From Pontibacter russatus (GTDB lineage Bacteria > Bacteroidota > Bacteroidia > Cytophagales > Hymenobacteraceae), in contig NZ_CP047984.1 in the NCBI RefSeq assembly GCF_009931655.1, positions 744,001 through 808,000 on the forward strand: a DNA stretch of 64,000 nt, in the 5' to 3' direction. The notes below the pieces were generated by a model. It ran no database searches, was not told where the DNA came from, and saw only the letters and a list, made by a program, of their open reading frames with translations. Both the position numbers and the translations under genes were made by a program. Shown here one piece after another: positions 33,659-43,109 of this stretch (its first letter is position 1; each line of letters begins with the position of its first letter).

Positions 33659-34303
33659 ATGAATTGCCTATCCTATATGGAATTATATCCCCCACTAAAC
33701 GCAACCGTGCAGGAACTGGAGCAGGAGTTCCACCTGATTCAGACAGAGAGGAAGCAGCGCCTGCAACAGCTGACGGCCTATATACAACAGAAGCAGGCGC
33801 AGGACCTGCCGGTGCAACTGAATTTTATCTGCACCCACAACTCCCGGAGAAGCCATATGGCCCAACTGTGGGGATTGGCCGCCGCCACGCATTATGCTAT
33901 TCCATATATAGCGTGCTTCTCGGGTGGCACGGAGGCAACGGCCTTTAACCAAAATGCCGTGAAAGCGATGCAGCGGCTGGGCTTTCGCATCGATAAGGGC
34001 AGTGATGCAGCGAACCCTGTTTACCAGGCCTGTTACGCCCCGAATGTACCGCCAGCGCAGGTTTGGTCTAAAGTAGTGACGGACGCCGCGAACCCCGCTA
34101 CCGCCTTCGCCGCCATCATGACCTGCACCGACGCCGACCAGAACTGCCCCTTTGTCCCCGGCACCGAGCTCCGCCTCGCCCTTCCTTTCGAAGACCCGAA
34201 AGCATTCGACGGTACCCCAGAGGAAGAAGAAAAGTATCTGGAGCGGGCACGGCAGATAGGACGTGAGTTGCTGTATGCATTTCACCAGTTAAAGAAGAAG
34301 TAG
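33659..34303 (+). CDS. Arsenate reductase-like / low-molecular-weight phosphatase-fold protein
   Basis: 214 residues from ATG 33659 (ATG 33677 also possible). P-loop CTHNSRR (58-64, CX5R) followed by SHMAQLWG places it in the LMW-PTP/ArsC fold. It is longer than usual (about 140) because of an N-terminal 50-residue helical arm and a distinct middle (TCTDADQNCPFVPG). The LPFEDPKAFDGT stretch supplies the general-acid Asp. Likely reduces arsenate using thioredoxin-type cysteines, as its ars neighbours imply. No arsenite efflux gene is adjacent. Confidence 0.85.
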   Translation: MNCLSYMELYPPLNATVQELEQEFHLIQTERKQRLQQLTAYIQQKQAQDLPVQLNFICTHNSRRSHMAQLWGLAAATHYAIPYIACFSGGTEATAFNQNAVKAMQRLGFRIDKGSDAANPVYQACYAPNVPPAQVWSKVVTDAANPATAFAAIMTCTDADQNCPFVPGTELRLALPFEDPKAFDGTPEEEEKYLERARQIGRELLYAFHQLKKK

Positions 34304-34315
34304 TTTTTTTAACAA

Positions 34316-34364
34316 AACAGAAGCGGCTGTTCTTCCTGGCCACAGGTGAACAGCCGCTTCTGTT
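34316..34364. terminator. Terminator between the ars cluster and the GH29 gene
   Basis: Perfect 17-bp stem aacagaagcggctgttc / gaacagccgcttctgtt around a 15-nt loop, between convergent genes. Confidence 0.82.
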
Positions 34365-34434
34365 AGATGCTGGCAGGTGATTAACAACTTAAGAATCTCG
34401 GCGACCGCCCTAAATTGAACGATCCCTTTTACCC

Positions 34435-35901
34435 CTACTCAGCCGTGAAGGCGAAAGCCAAAGCAGGATAGGCTCCTTTTTCCTTCGCCAGAGAGGCAGG
34501 CAAGTGTACTTTCACTTTGTCTCCATCCTTTGTCCACTTCACGGCCTTCCCGTTCTGCAGAAGCTTTATTTTACTCCCCTTCCTTGGGGAATTCCCTGTC
34601 CACTCAATTGTTCTCGGTACGGCTCCGCCTTCTGGCAGGCAGGCAATGGCATAGCGCTGGCCCTTCTTCCCTTCGGTGAAGTAGGTGCTGCCATCCTGGT
34701 AATGTGCTGTGGCCCGCGTGTTATAGATGGCCTCGCCATTCGCATCAAGCCATTTCCCGACAGCCGCCAGCCGCTTTACCGCATCTTCCGGCAGCGTTCC
34801 GTCCGGCTTCGGGCCCACGCCCAGCAAGAGGCTTCCCCCTTTGGCTACTACTTCCACCAGGGTGTGTATGACTTTGGTGGGAGACTTGAAATCGTCTCCC
34901 GGCACATAGCCCCAGTTGTTTCCGAGGGTCATGCAGCTTTCCCAGGGGTTGTTGATCTGATGCTCCGGCACCCGCTGCTCTGGCGTCTGGTAGTTCTCGT
35001 AAGGGCCGTGCACGGTGCGGTCCACGATCAGCAGCCCCGGCTGCGCCTCCCGCGCCATGGTGGCAATGGCGGGCATGTCTACCTCCTGGCTGAACTCGGG
35101 TATGGGAGCGCCCCAGGAACGCACCTCGTCGTTTACCGTGTGCAGCGGCCTTACCCAGCCGCCGTCCAGCCACAGGATGTCCATCGAGCCATAGTCGTGC
35201 ATCAGTTCACTGATCTGGTTGTAGGTAAATTGCTGGTACTGCTTCCAGCGCCAGGGGTGCTTGCGGATGTCGTAGTTCACGTTGCGGTTCGGGGTGGCGT
35301 ACTTTGGCCACCAGAAATACTCCGAGTGCCAGTCCGGCTTCGAGAAATAGGCCCCTATCATGAAACCCTCTTTCCGGAATGCGTCAAACACATGCTTTGC
35401 CACATTGGCGCGTGGGTTGCTGCCGAAAGGCCCGTTCGTGATTTTGAAGTCCGTCTGCTTCGTGTCGAACATGTTGAACCCGTCATGGTGCTTGGTGGTG
35501 AACACCAGGTAACGCATGCCTCCCGCTTTGGCGGCGCTTGCCCACTGCTCCGGGCTAAAGTTGACCGGGTTAAACTCTTTGTTCAGCCCCCAGTACCATT
35601 CCTTGAAATCGGGGTAGGCGATGGTGCTGTCGCGCTCAATCCAGTCTTCGGAGCACAGGGCCCACGACTCGATGATGCCCGGCACCGCATATAGGCCCCA
35701 GTGGATGATCATCCCGAACTTCTGATCCTGCCACTTGTCCAGTTTTTTCAGCACCAGCGGGTCGGTGGGCGCCTCGTAGCTGGCAGACTGGCGGTGCAGG
35801 TTGTCCGTCTGGGCCTGTAAAGGGGTAGCGGCACCCATGGTTAAAAGCAGCAAAGCAACCGCCTTCGCCGAAGCTGCTTTTTTGTATGTACTCAAAATCA
35901 T
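34435..35901 (-). CDS. Alpha-L-fucosidase, glycoside hydrolase family 29
   Basis: 488 residues with a signal peptide (VALLLLTMGAATPLQAQ). GH29 barrel motifs are clear: WQDQKFGMIIHWGLYAVPG, RYLVFTTKHHDGFNMFDTKQTDF and MDILWLDGGW, where the Asp is the expected nucleophile. It removes alpha-L-fucose from glycans, in the periplasm or at the cell surface. It lies downstream of susD/susC on the same strand and belongs to that utilisation locus. The gap to SusD contains a hairpin, so it may have its own promoter. Confidence 0.92.
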   Translation of the reverse strand: MILSTYKKAASAKAVALLLLTMGAATPLQAQTDNLHRQSASYEAPTDPLVLKKLDKWQDQKFGMIIHWGLYAVPGIIESWALCSEDWIERDSTIAYPDFKEWYWGLNKEFNPVNFSPEQWASAAKAGGMRYLVFTTKHHDGFNMFDTKQTDFKITNGPFGSNPRANVAKHVFDAFRKEGFMIGAYFSKPDWHSEYFWWPKYATPNRNVNYDIRKHPWRWKQYQQFTYNQISELMHDYGSMDILWLDGGWVRPLHTVNDEVRSWGAPIPEFSQEVDMPAIATMAREAQPGLLIVDRTVHGPYENYQTPEQRVPEHQINNPWESCMTLGNNWGYVPGDDFKSPTKVIHTLVEVVAKGGSLLLGVGPKPDGTLPEDAVKRLAAVGKWLDANGEAIYNTRATAHYQDGSTYFTEGKKGQRYAIACLPEGGAVPRTIEWTGNSPRKGSKIKLLQNGKAVKWTKDGDKVKVHLPASLAKEKGAYPALAFAFTAE

Positions 35902-36049
35902 AAAATTCTATAATTCACACCTGCCCCGGTAAGCTGGCCATATATACTTTCGCTGAAATGCAACACCTGCCGCCGAAAGTTACGTGCAGTTTGATGTCTT
36001 AGCATATTGTCTGCTGTAAAACGCGGCAGCGTCCAATCTTAATAAAACA

Positions 36050-36096
36050 TATATGGATAAGCAACCTGCGATTCGCTTTAGCTACTTATCCATATA
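36050..36096 (-). terminator. Hairpin after the SusD gene
   Basis: 12-bp stem tatatggataag / cttatccatata around a 23-nt loop, just past the SusD stop at 36119. Confidence 0.55.
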
Positions 36097-36118
36097 TAGG
36101 TTCTGGGGAATATATTTT

Positions 36119-37810
36119 TTACTGCCCCCCCTCGCCAAAGTCCGGCGCGGGCTTGTCGTACCACACCCGCTCCTGGCTCAGCACATTCAAATCTCTGCTG
36201 CCGAGGGTAAAGCCTTGCTCCGTTAAGGCGTCAGACCAGTTTTCGCGGTTCAGCTCGCCCGGGTCGATCAGCCAGAAACGACGCGGAATCGGCTCGTTGA
36301 ACGGCTCCCGGCTGTAGTAATCAGAGCCGTAGGCAGGGTACCCTGTTCTGCGCACAAACACAAAAGCCTCGTTTGCCAGGCGGTAGAAGTTGATGTACTG
36401 CTGTATGTAAATGCGCTCCAGATCGTTCTCCCCGTTCAGTTTCACCTCCGGGCCTTCTATATAGGCCTGAATGGCGGCCTCTGCGTTATCTTCCGAAAAG
36501 GCGGTGGCAGAGCCTGCCTCCCGCGCAATCTCGTTCATGGTCCGGATGGAGGAGGCGATGCCCTGCTCGTACCACTCTGCCGCCGTTCCTTTCGTGTCAA
36601 TGCCGCCGCCATAGCCTTTCTGGATAAACTCGGCTATATAGAAGCAGGTCTCCGCGTGCGTTACCAACACATGCACGAAGTTGCCGCTGGCGTTGTCGAG
36701 GCGCGGCGAAAAGAAGCGCCGGTTGATGGTCGATATCAGGTTGTACCGGAGCGGACCCACCTCCAGCGGTGCGCTCATATAGGCGGCTATCTCCGGCCTC
36801 GTGGTCCAGTCGGCAGGGCCGCCCTGGTACATGATCAGCGGATCGCTGGGGTCAATGAAGGCTGGGAGTTGCACGTTGTATTTGTCGAGCGAATCGCGGA
36901 AGCTTCCTGTCAGGTCGTTCGCATCGAAGTACACGGGCAACCGGGGGTCTTCTGCCTCCTTCATGAAACCGACCAGCGAGAGGCTGCCAAACCTGCGGCT
37001 GCGGTAGTCTATGTCGCTGGGGTTGAAGGGCGAGAAGTTTGTGTTCCGGTACGACAGTTGCTCCTCGTCTGCCACAATCGGCCCGGTTTCGTCCTGCATG
37101 ACCTCCTGGAAAATTGCCTGGGCTTTCGCTGCATCCTGGTTCTGGTAGCGCACGGCAATCCGCAGTTTCAGCGTGTTGGCCAGCTTCGCCCACTTGGTGT
37201 AGTCGCCCTGGTAATAGATGTCGGAGGTGCCATAGGATTCCTGATCAGTCAGCGAATTGTTGCCAAGCGCGCCGATGGCCCTGTCCAGCTCGACCAGCCA
37301 GGTGTCGAGCAATTCCTTCTGCGCGTCATATTTCGGGCTGTACATGGCATCGTAGCGCCCCTGCACCGCTTCGGTGTAAGGAATGGAGCCGTTCATGTCC
37401 GTCACCTTCAGGCCATGCAGCACCTGCAGCACATAGGTGACGGCGGCCGCCTTCTGATACCTGTCCTTGTCCGGCTTTGCCTCTATCTGCCGCCGAATCT
37501 CAAAAAGGTTTGGCAGGATTTCGTTGTAGTAAGCGCTGTAGCGGGTGTTTACGTTATCTGAAAGCTCAAAGGGGCTGGCGCTCATATGCTGGGTGTACCG
37601 GAAAAGCTGCTCCAGGCTCTCCCATATCCACTCGGTGCCCTGGTAAGACGCAACCCGGTCCTCGGCGTAGGCCAGCAGGAATTTTATATCCGGATCATCG
37701 ACTACGGTCTGGCTGGTGTTTATCTCATCGAAGTCTTTCTCGCAGGAGTAAGAGATGCCCCCCAAAGCGGCAATGAGCGCGAGCGCCGCATATTTCTTTA
37801 TCTTTATCAT
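36119..37810 (-). CDS. SusD/RagB-family nutrient-binding outer-membrane lipoprotein
   Basis: 563 residues. Lipobox at Cys23 (GGISYSC), then the SusD-like_2 fold: DINTSQT near the N-terminus, TPR-like helices (WAKLANTLKLRIAVRYQN), and the C-terminal RREPFNEPIPRRFWL-type region. It sits on the cell surface over the SusC channel and binds the glycan to be imported. Directly follows susC (37-bp gap). The sugar is not identifiable from sequence; the neighbouring GH29 enzyme hints at fucosylated glycan. Confidence 0.93.
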   Translation of the reverse strand: MIKIKKYAALALIAALGGISYSCEKDFDEINTSQTVVDDPDIKFLLAYAEDRVASYQGTEWIWESLEQLFRYTQHMSASPFELSDNVNTRYSAYYNEILPNLFEIRRQIEAKPDKDRYQKAAAVTYVLQVLHGLKVTDMNGSIPYTEAVQGRYDAMYSPKYDAQKELLDTWLVELDRAIGALGNNSLTDQESYGTSDIYYQGDYTKWAKLANTLKLRIAVRYQNQDAAKAQAIFQEVMQDETGPIVADEEQLSYRNTNFSPFNPSDIDYRSRRFGSLSLVGFMKEAEDPRLPVYFDANDLTGSFRDSLDKYNVQLPAFIDPSDPLIMYQGGPADWTTRPEIAAYMSAPLEVGPLRYNLISTINRRFFSPRLDNASGNFVHVLVTHAETCFYIAEFIQKGYGGGIDTKGTAAEWYEQGIASSIRTMNEIAREAGSATAFSEDNAEAAIQAYIEGPEVKLNGENDLERIYIQQYINFYRLANEAFVFVRRTGYPAYGSDYYSREPFNEPIPRRFWLIDPGELNRENWSDALTEQGFTLGSRDLNVLSQERVWYDKPAPDFGEGGQ

Positions 37811-37847
37811 GTTCTTTTAAGTTGAATTGGTGGATGTGGCCTCCGGC

Positions 37848-40800
37848 TTAGATGCCGAGCCTCAGGGTAAAGCCCATGTTGCGGACCATTGGCAGGAAAC
37901 CGTACTCTCCTGCCACCGCCGTGCTGTTCGACAGGTTGGAGGCCGGGTTGATGTCAAACGGCAGGCTGTTGTACAGGTAGCCGAGGTCTCTGCCCACCAG
38001 GCTCAGGCTCAGCGAAGTCAGTTTCAGCTTGCTGTAGATGCTCTCCTGGAAATTGTAGGACAGCGACACCTCCCGCAGGGCCACCCACGAGTTTTCCCAG
38101 ATCATCAGGTCAGACACGCCGGTGGAAGAGGAACCATAACGGTAGTAATACTGCGGCGCGTGCGTCGGCTCCACAAAGCCCTGCTCATATGCCTCCTCGA
38201 AAGTCATGCCTCCCACGTCCACGCTGCTGCCGTCCGGAAGCGTCACCATCTGGCCTGGTGCAAACACGCCCTCCACGATGATACCGTCGTCGTAAGTCTG
38301 GCCGTCGTAGGCGCTGGTCCAGGTAATGCCGCCATGCTCCGCGTCTCTTCCGAAAAGCGTGTTCGGCAATACGCCCGTGTGCGTGCCCAGCCTGTAAGAC
38401 GACAGAATGATGTCGCCGCCCACTTTGGCATCTATCAGCACGCCGAGGTTCAGGCGGCCCAGCGTGAAGTTGTTCTGCAGGCCCCAGCGGTACTTTGCGT
38501 TTATATCACCTATCGTCTGCAGCTCGTTGCTTCGGGCCGGGAAAGCGGCCCGGGCATCAGAGCGCCACGACAAAACGGGCTTCCCGTTGTTGGGGTCGTC
38601 CACGGGGTTGCCGTTTTCATCCTCCGCCTGGTACTTCTTGGAATGGATTCGCGAACGGATGATGCCGTAAGACTCACCGGCTATGGCGTACGTGCCCACC
38701 TCGAAGATGTCACCGCCCAGTTTAAACTCCTTCACGCCCTCGCTCAGGCTGATGATTTTGTTTTTGTTGTGGGAGATGTTGCCGCTGATGTTCCACTGGA
38801 AATTGTTGGTCAGCACCGGCGTGGCGTTCAGGGCAAACTCAATTCCCCGGTTCTGGATGTTGCCCGCGTTGATAATCACGGACCGGACGCCTGACTCCTG
38901 CGGCACCTGTATCGGCAGAATCTGGTTTTTGGTATTGTCCTGATACACGGTCACATCGAAGCCGACCCGGTCGCTGAGGAAGCGCATCTCCAGGCCCAGT
39001 TCTTTCGCAAGTTTCCGTTCCGGCTTCAGGTTTGGCTGTATGCCGTTGGAGTTGTTGAACGTGGAGAGCGAGATGTTCTGCCCGTTGATGGTCGCGAAGC
39101 CGTTGAAGATGAAGCCGGGGTTCAGGGTATAGGGGTCCGTGTCCTTTCCGAGCGCCGCCACGTTTGCCCGCAGTTTCGCGAAGGAAACGGCTGTGGGCAG
39201 TCCCAATGTCTCTGAAAACACCCATGACAAACTGGCCGATGGGTAGTTATAGAAATTGTTGCCGGTTCCGTCAGAGTAAGTCAGGGCCGAAGACCAGTCG
39301 CCGCGCCAGGTGGTTTGCAGGTACACCTGATCCCGGAAGGCAAAGTCGGCGCTCGCGTACAGCGAGTTGAGGTGCTTGTTGTAAGTGATGCCGCCAGCCA
39401 CCTCGTTCGGCAGCCGCGAGTTCGTCACGAAATAACCGGCGGGGATGTTCAGGCCGCCTGAAGTGCCGATGCTGTTGAAATCGATCTGCGTGCGCTGCGT
39501 CTCGCCGCCTATATAGCCGTTAAAGTCGAAGTCTTCGCTGAGGGTTTGGGTAAAAACGGTCATCCACTTCAGGAAGCCGGTGTTCTTGGAGGTCTGGGCA
39601 AGCGAGTAGTAGCCGCCATCGCGGTTGCTCTGTCCCGCGAAATTGTATCCCTGTCCCAACTCGCGCACCTCGTTGTTCTTATAGATGTTGTTCACGTTGC
39701 CCTCCAGCACCACCTTCATCCAATCCGTTACTTCAGCTGTCAGGGCGATGCGCCCGCGCATCATCTGCTCCTTCTGCACATAGTCGTTCTCGTAGAGGCT
39801 GAACCAGAAGTCGGCGCCGGGCACCTTGTTCGGCTCATTGGGGTCCAGCGGGCGGGGCACGCCGCCGAAGGCGCCGATATAGTTTTCGCGCTGGCGCCAG
39901 TAGTCGGTGTCGTAGTTGCGCGGGAAAATCCAGGTATAGGCCTTGCCGAAGTTGCCGGAGGCAAAGGCATCCTGCGAGTTCAGGTTCGGCGGGTTCTTCG
40001 CCTCTGTGGCCGTGTAGTCTCCGCTTAGGTCAATGCTGAATATATCGTTGAATATATGGGTGGCGCGCGCGCTGAAGCCGTTCTTCAGCATCTCGTTGCG
40101 CGGCACCACGCCCCGGTTCTCGTCGTGGCTGTAAGACACCCGGAAGGTGGATTTATCGGTGCCCCCCTGTATGGCCACGTTCGTGTTAGAGGACACGCCC
40201 CTGTCAAAAGCCTCCAGGAAGTTGTCGGGCTGCGCCTCGTAGCGGGTAATCGTGCCGTCGTAGTTCAGCACCTCCTGCCCGTCCAGGCGCGGGCCCCAGT
40301 TCTCCAGCTCGCGGTTGATGCCCGGGTCTATATAGGGCATGCCGGTAATCGGGTCGATGGGGAACACCTTTGTCCGGAAGTTCTGATCGGAGCCGTAGTT
40401 GGGCTCCCGGAAATCCGTGAAATAGGCGCCTACGCTGCCGCCCCCGAACTCGTTCTGGAACTGCGGCCCTTTGAACGGATCGGCCACATGCACCGACTGC
40501 GTCACGGTTATGCCAAGCCCTTCCTGCTTCGAGCCTTTCTTGGTCGTGATCAGCACCACCCCGTTGATGGCCCGCGCGCCATATAAGGCGGCGGCGGCAG
40601 ATCCCTTCAGGATGGAGATGCTCTCGAAGTCCTCCATGTTCAGGTTCTTGAGGTCGTTGCCGAAACTGCGCCCGCTGAGGCCGTTGACGTCATTGTCCAG
40701 TATCACCCCATCGATCACGAAAATTGGTTGGTTGTTGGTGCTGAGCGTGGAGTTACCGCGAATCTGGATTTTCGAGTTGCCGAAAACGCCTCCCGCGCTC

Positions 40801-41258
40801 TGGTCAATCTGCACGCCGGCCACCTTGCCCTGCAGCGCGTTCACGGGGTTGGCTTCCAGTTGCGTCTCCACATCAGAGGCCTTGAGCTCTGTGACGGAGT
40901 AGCCCAGTTGCCGCTTTTCCCGGCTGATGCCGAGCGCCGTCACCACGACCTCCTCCAGCCGCTTGGTGTCTTCTTCCAGGACGATGTTCAGGACAGCGGC
41001 ATTGTTCACCGGCACCTCTTTCGTGGCATAGCCCAGGAACATGACCTGCAATACCGCATCCGGGGCCACGGCAATGTTGAAATTACCAGTGGCATCCGTG
41101 GCAACGCCGTTGCCCGTGCCCGATTCAATCACGCTCACGCCGGGCAAGGGCGTGCCTGAGGCGTCTTTCACCGTGCCCGTCACGTTGCTTTTGGTCTGCG
41201 CAAAACCAACGGCGCTGCACAGGAGCGTCAGGAATAGAAATAGTATCCGTTTCTTCAT
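37848..41258 (-). CDS. SusC/RagA-family TonB-dependent outer-membrane transporter
   Basis: 1136 residues. Signal peptide, then a carboxypeptidase-regulatory-like domain (NVTGTVKDASGTPLPGVSVIESGTGNGVATDATGNF, about 25-95), the TonB-box region EEVVVTALGISREKRQLGYSV, the plug domain (VAGVQIDQSAGGVFGNSKIQIRG, DGVILDNDVNG) and a C-terminal 22-strand barrel ending in a terminal hydrophobic strand. It imports glycans bound by the SusD partner, powered by TonB. Promoter region is the 700-bp spacer shared with the divergent LacI gene. Confidence 0.96.
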   Translation of the reverse strand: MKKRILFLFLTLLCSAVGFAQTKSNVTGTVKDASGTPLPGVSVIESGTGNGVATDATGNFNIAVAPDAVLQVMFLGYATKEVPVNNAAVLNIVLEEDTKRLEEVVVTALGISREKRQLGYSVTELKASDVETQLEANPVNALQGKVAGVQIDQSAGGVFGNSKIQIRGNSTLSTNNQPIFVIDGVILDNDVNGLSGRSFGNDLKNLNMEDFESISILKGSAAAALYGARAINGVVLITTKKGSKQEGLGITVTQSVHVADPFKGPQFQNEFGGGSVGAYFTDFREPNYGSDQNFRTKVFPIDPITGMPYIDPGINRELENWGPRLDGQEVLNYDGTITRYEAQPDNFLEAFDRGVSSNTNVAIQGGTDKSTFRVSYSHDENRGVVPRNEMLKNGFSARATHIFNDIFSIDLSGDYTATEAKNPPNLNSQDAFASGNFGKAYTWIFPRNYDTDYWRQRENYIGAFGGVPRPLDPNEPNKVPGADFWFSLYENDYVQKEQMMRGRIALTAEVTDWMKVVLEGNVNNIYKNNEVRELGQGYNFAGQSNRDGGYYSLAQTSKNTGFLKWMTVFTQTLSEDFDFNGYIGGETQRTQIDFNSIGTSGGLNIPAGYFVTNSRLPNEVAGGITYNKHLNSLYASADFAFRDQVYLQTTWRGDWSSALTYSDGTGNNFYNYPSASLSWVFSETLGLPTAVSFAKLRANVAALGKDTDPYTLNPGFIFNGFATINGQNISLSTFNNSNGIQPNLKPERKLAKELGLEMRFLSDRVGFDVTVYQDNTKNQILPIQVPQESGVRSVIINAGNIQNRGIEFALNATPVLTNNFQWNISGNISHNKNKIISLSEGVKEFKLGGDIFEVGTYAIAGESYGIIRSRIHSKKYQAEDENGNPVDDPNNGKPVLSWRSDARAAFPARSNELQTIGDINAKYRWGLQNNFTLGRLNLGVLIDAKVGGDIILSSYRLGTHTGVLPNTLFGRDAEHGGITWTSAYDGQTYDDGIIVEGVFAPGQMVTLPDGSSVDVGGMTFEEAYEQGFVEPTHAPQYYYRYGSSSTGVSDLMIWENSWVALREVSLSYNFQESIYSKLKLTSLSLSLVGRDLGYLYNSLPFDINPASNLSNSTAVAGEYGFLPMVRNMGFTLRLGI

Positions 41259-41962
41259 ATGGATTGGGGGTTATATAAGGTGTAAAAGCAAGCACAGAAT
41301 ATTCATCGGCCATATATAGCTGGCACAACTAAAGGCAAATCAGCTGCCTACGCCCGTTTCAACGCGGCTGGTAAAACCTGCAGAAGCAGGTGACCGCCAG
41401 CCTGAGCCTACAGGGTAAATAATTTATATATGGTTACTAACTGGTAATCAAAGGGCTTTGGTCCGCTGCAGTCCCACAGTTCCAGGGAGGTGCGGACTGT
41501 GGAAAGCCTCCCGCCGGATGCATTGCGCCCATGTTTGGGCAGCTCCTGCAGGATAGATAGAAGCATCCTGTTCTCTGTGGCAGAACTTCCACTGGTGGAG
41601 GCGCATACCCGACAGCGTGCTGCTAATTTCGAATAAGCCCGGCTGCTTCCTGAAATAGTGTTCTAATGTATATGTTAAAATAAGTAAAAACAAGTATTTT
41701 TAAATTATGTTTGCGCGCACACCACCTATGTTGCCGCAAACACCGCTAAAGCGCATGCCATGAACATATTTAAAGTTGCAACAGAAAAAGGATTATATAG
41801 GACGTTGAATTTTGACTTAATTTAGCAACTTAGCAGGTCCCGGACTGCTCCGCCCCGCTCTTCCTGTATCAGGCAGATGCCGGTGCCCACAGACCGTGAC
41901 GCAGTTTCAGCAAGCCATAGCCAGACACCTTTTATACCAGATTTATACCAGCGCCCCACCGT
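41259..41962. other. Divergent control region between susC and the LacI gene, no gene seen
   Basis: 704 bp. Contains TATATA words, an A/T-rich part at 41660-41710, the -7 box and GC-rich palindrome at 41706-41717, and a second GCAAAC half at 41735. No convincing susC-directed promoter was recognised. Small open frames lack support. Confidence 0.55.
41706..41717 (+). promoter_or_regulatory. -7 box overlapped by a LacI-type palindrome (LacI2 gene)
   Basis: TATGTTTG (41706-41713) fits TAnnTTTG and overlaps TGCGCGCA (41711-41718), a palindrome with central CG like LacI operators. A GTTTGC...GCAAAC pair flanks at 41709 and 41735. Suggests autoregulation of the LacI gene at 41963. Confidence 0.4.
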
Positions 41963-43027
41963 ATGAGCAAGAAGAAAATCAGGATCAAAGACATTGCACA
42001 ACTGGCGGGCGTCTCCGTGGGCACCGTCGACCGGGTGCTGCACAAGCGCGGGAAAGTGTCGGAAGAGGCCCTGCGGAAGGTGCAGGACACCCTGCGCGCC
42101 ATCGAGTACAAGCCCAACCTGATAGCGCGCACCCTTGGCTCCAAAAAGATATACCGCATCGCAGCGCTCATCCCGGATCCGTCTTTAGACGAGTACTGGA
42201 ACCTGTCTTACCTCGGCATCGGGCAGGCGGAGGAGGAATGGGCGCAGTACGATTTCCATGTGGAGCCTTTCTTCTTCAACCTCTACGACAGCAACTCCTT
42301 CCGGAGCGTGGCTGAGGCTGTGTGCGCCAGCGCGCCTGACGGTATTCTGGTGGCCCCTGTCTTCTATCAGGAGGCCCTGCCTTTTTTCGGTTTGTTAAAT
42401 GCCAAAGGGATTCCCTACGTGCTTTTCAACACGAACATACCGGAAGTGGAGCCGCTGAGCTTTATCGGCCAGAATCTTTTTGAGAGCGGGAAAGTAGGCG
42501 CAGAGCTTCTCTATCTGCAACAGAACACAAAGGGCACGTTTGCCCTGCTGCACATCAATGAAAACAGCCTCAACTCCGTGCACCTGCTCGAGAAAGAAAG
42601 AGGCTTCAAGGAATATTTCAGGGAGAACAACCTGCAGGCGGATATCCAGGTGTTGGACTCAGGCAACGGAGAGGGGGCTTCGGTGGAGAAAAGAATCGGG
42701 GAACTCCTGCTGCACCCGGAACTGAAAGGCATACTTGTCACTACCTCGAAGGCCATTCCGCTGGTGTCGTCCCTGCTGGAGAAGCATGGGAAGCGCGACA
42801 TCCGGCTGGTGGGGTATGACTTGTTAGAGGAAAACATTCACTACCTGAAAACGGGCGTCGTCAACTTCCTGATAAACCAGAACCCGAAGCGCCAGGCATT
42901 TCTGGGCATCACATATCTGGCCAATTACCTGCTGCTTAAAAAAGAGCCCCCGCGCACCGACCTTTTCCCGCTCGAGATCATCACCCGCCAAAACCTGAAA
43001 TCCTACCTGGAATCGGAGATACACTGA
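41963..43027 (+). CDS. LacI-family regulator of the SusCD-GH29 locus
   Basis: 354 residues. HTH IRIKDIAQLAGVSVGTVDRVLHKRGKVSEEAL with the TVDRVL variant, and hinge PNLIARTLGSKK. The effector domain is a PBP1-like sugar-binding fold (IYRIAALIPDPSLDEYWNLSYLGIGQAEEEW), typical of Bacteroidota LacI proteins next to susCD genes. Divergent from susC, so it probably controls the locus and itself. Effector probably a mono- or oligosaccharide; not determined. Confidence 0.9.
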   Translation: MSKKKIRIKDIAQLAGVSVGTVDRVLHKRGKVSEEALRKVQDTLRAIEYKPNLIARTLGSKKIYRIAALIPDPSLDEYWNLSYLGIGQAEEEWAQYDFHVEPFFFNLYDSNSFRSVAEAVCASAPDGILVAPVFYQEALPFFGLLNAKGIPYVLFNTNIPEVEPLSFIGQNLFESGKVGAELLYLQQNTKGTFALLHINENSLNSVHLLEKERGFKEYFRENNLQADIQVLDSGNGEGASVEKRIGELLLHPELKGILVTTSKAIPLVSSLLEKHGKRDIRLVGYDLLEENIHYLKTGVVNFLINQNPKRQAFLGITYLANYLLLKKEPPRTDLFPLEIITRQNLKSYLESEIH

Positions 43028-43109
43028 GGCGTCCATATGGCAGTGTGTGCCTCCATATCGCCGCCGTTGTTGGTTTTATCACCAACACCGATATAGTTAC
43101 TCCCCCGCC

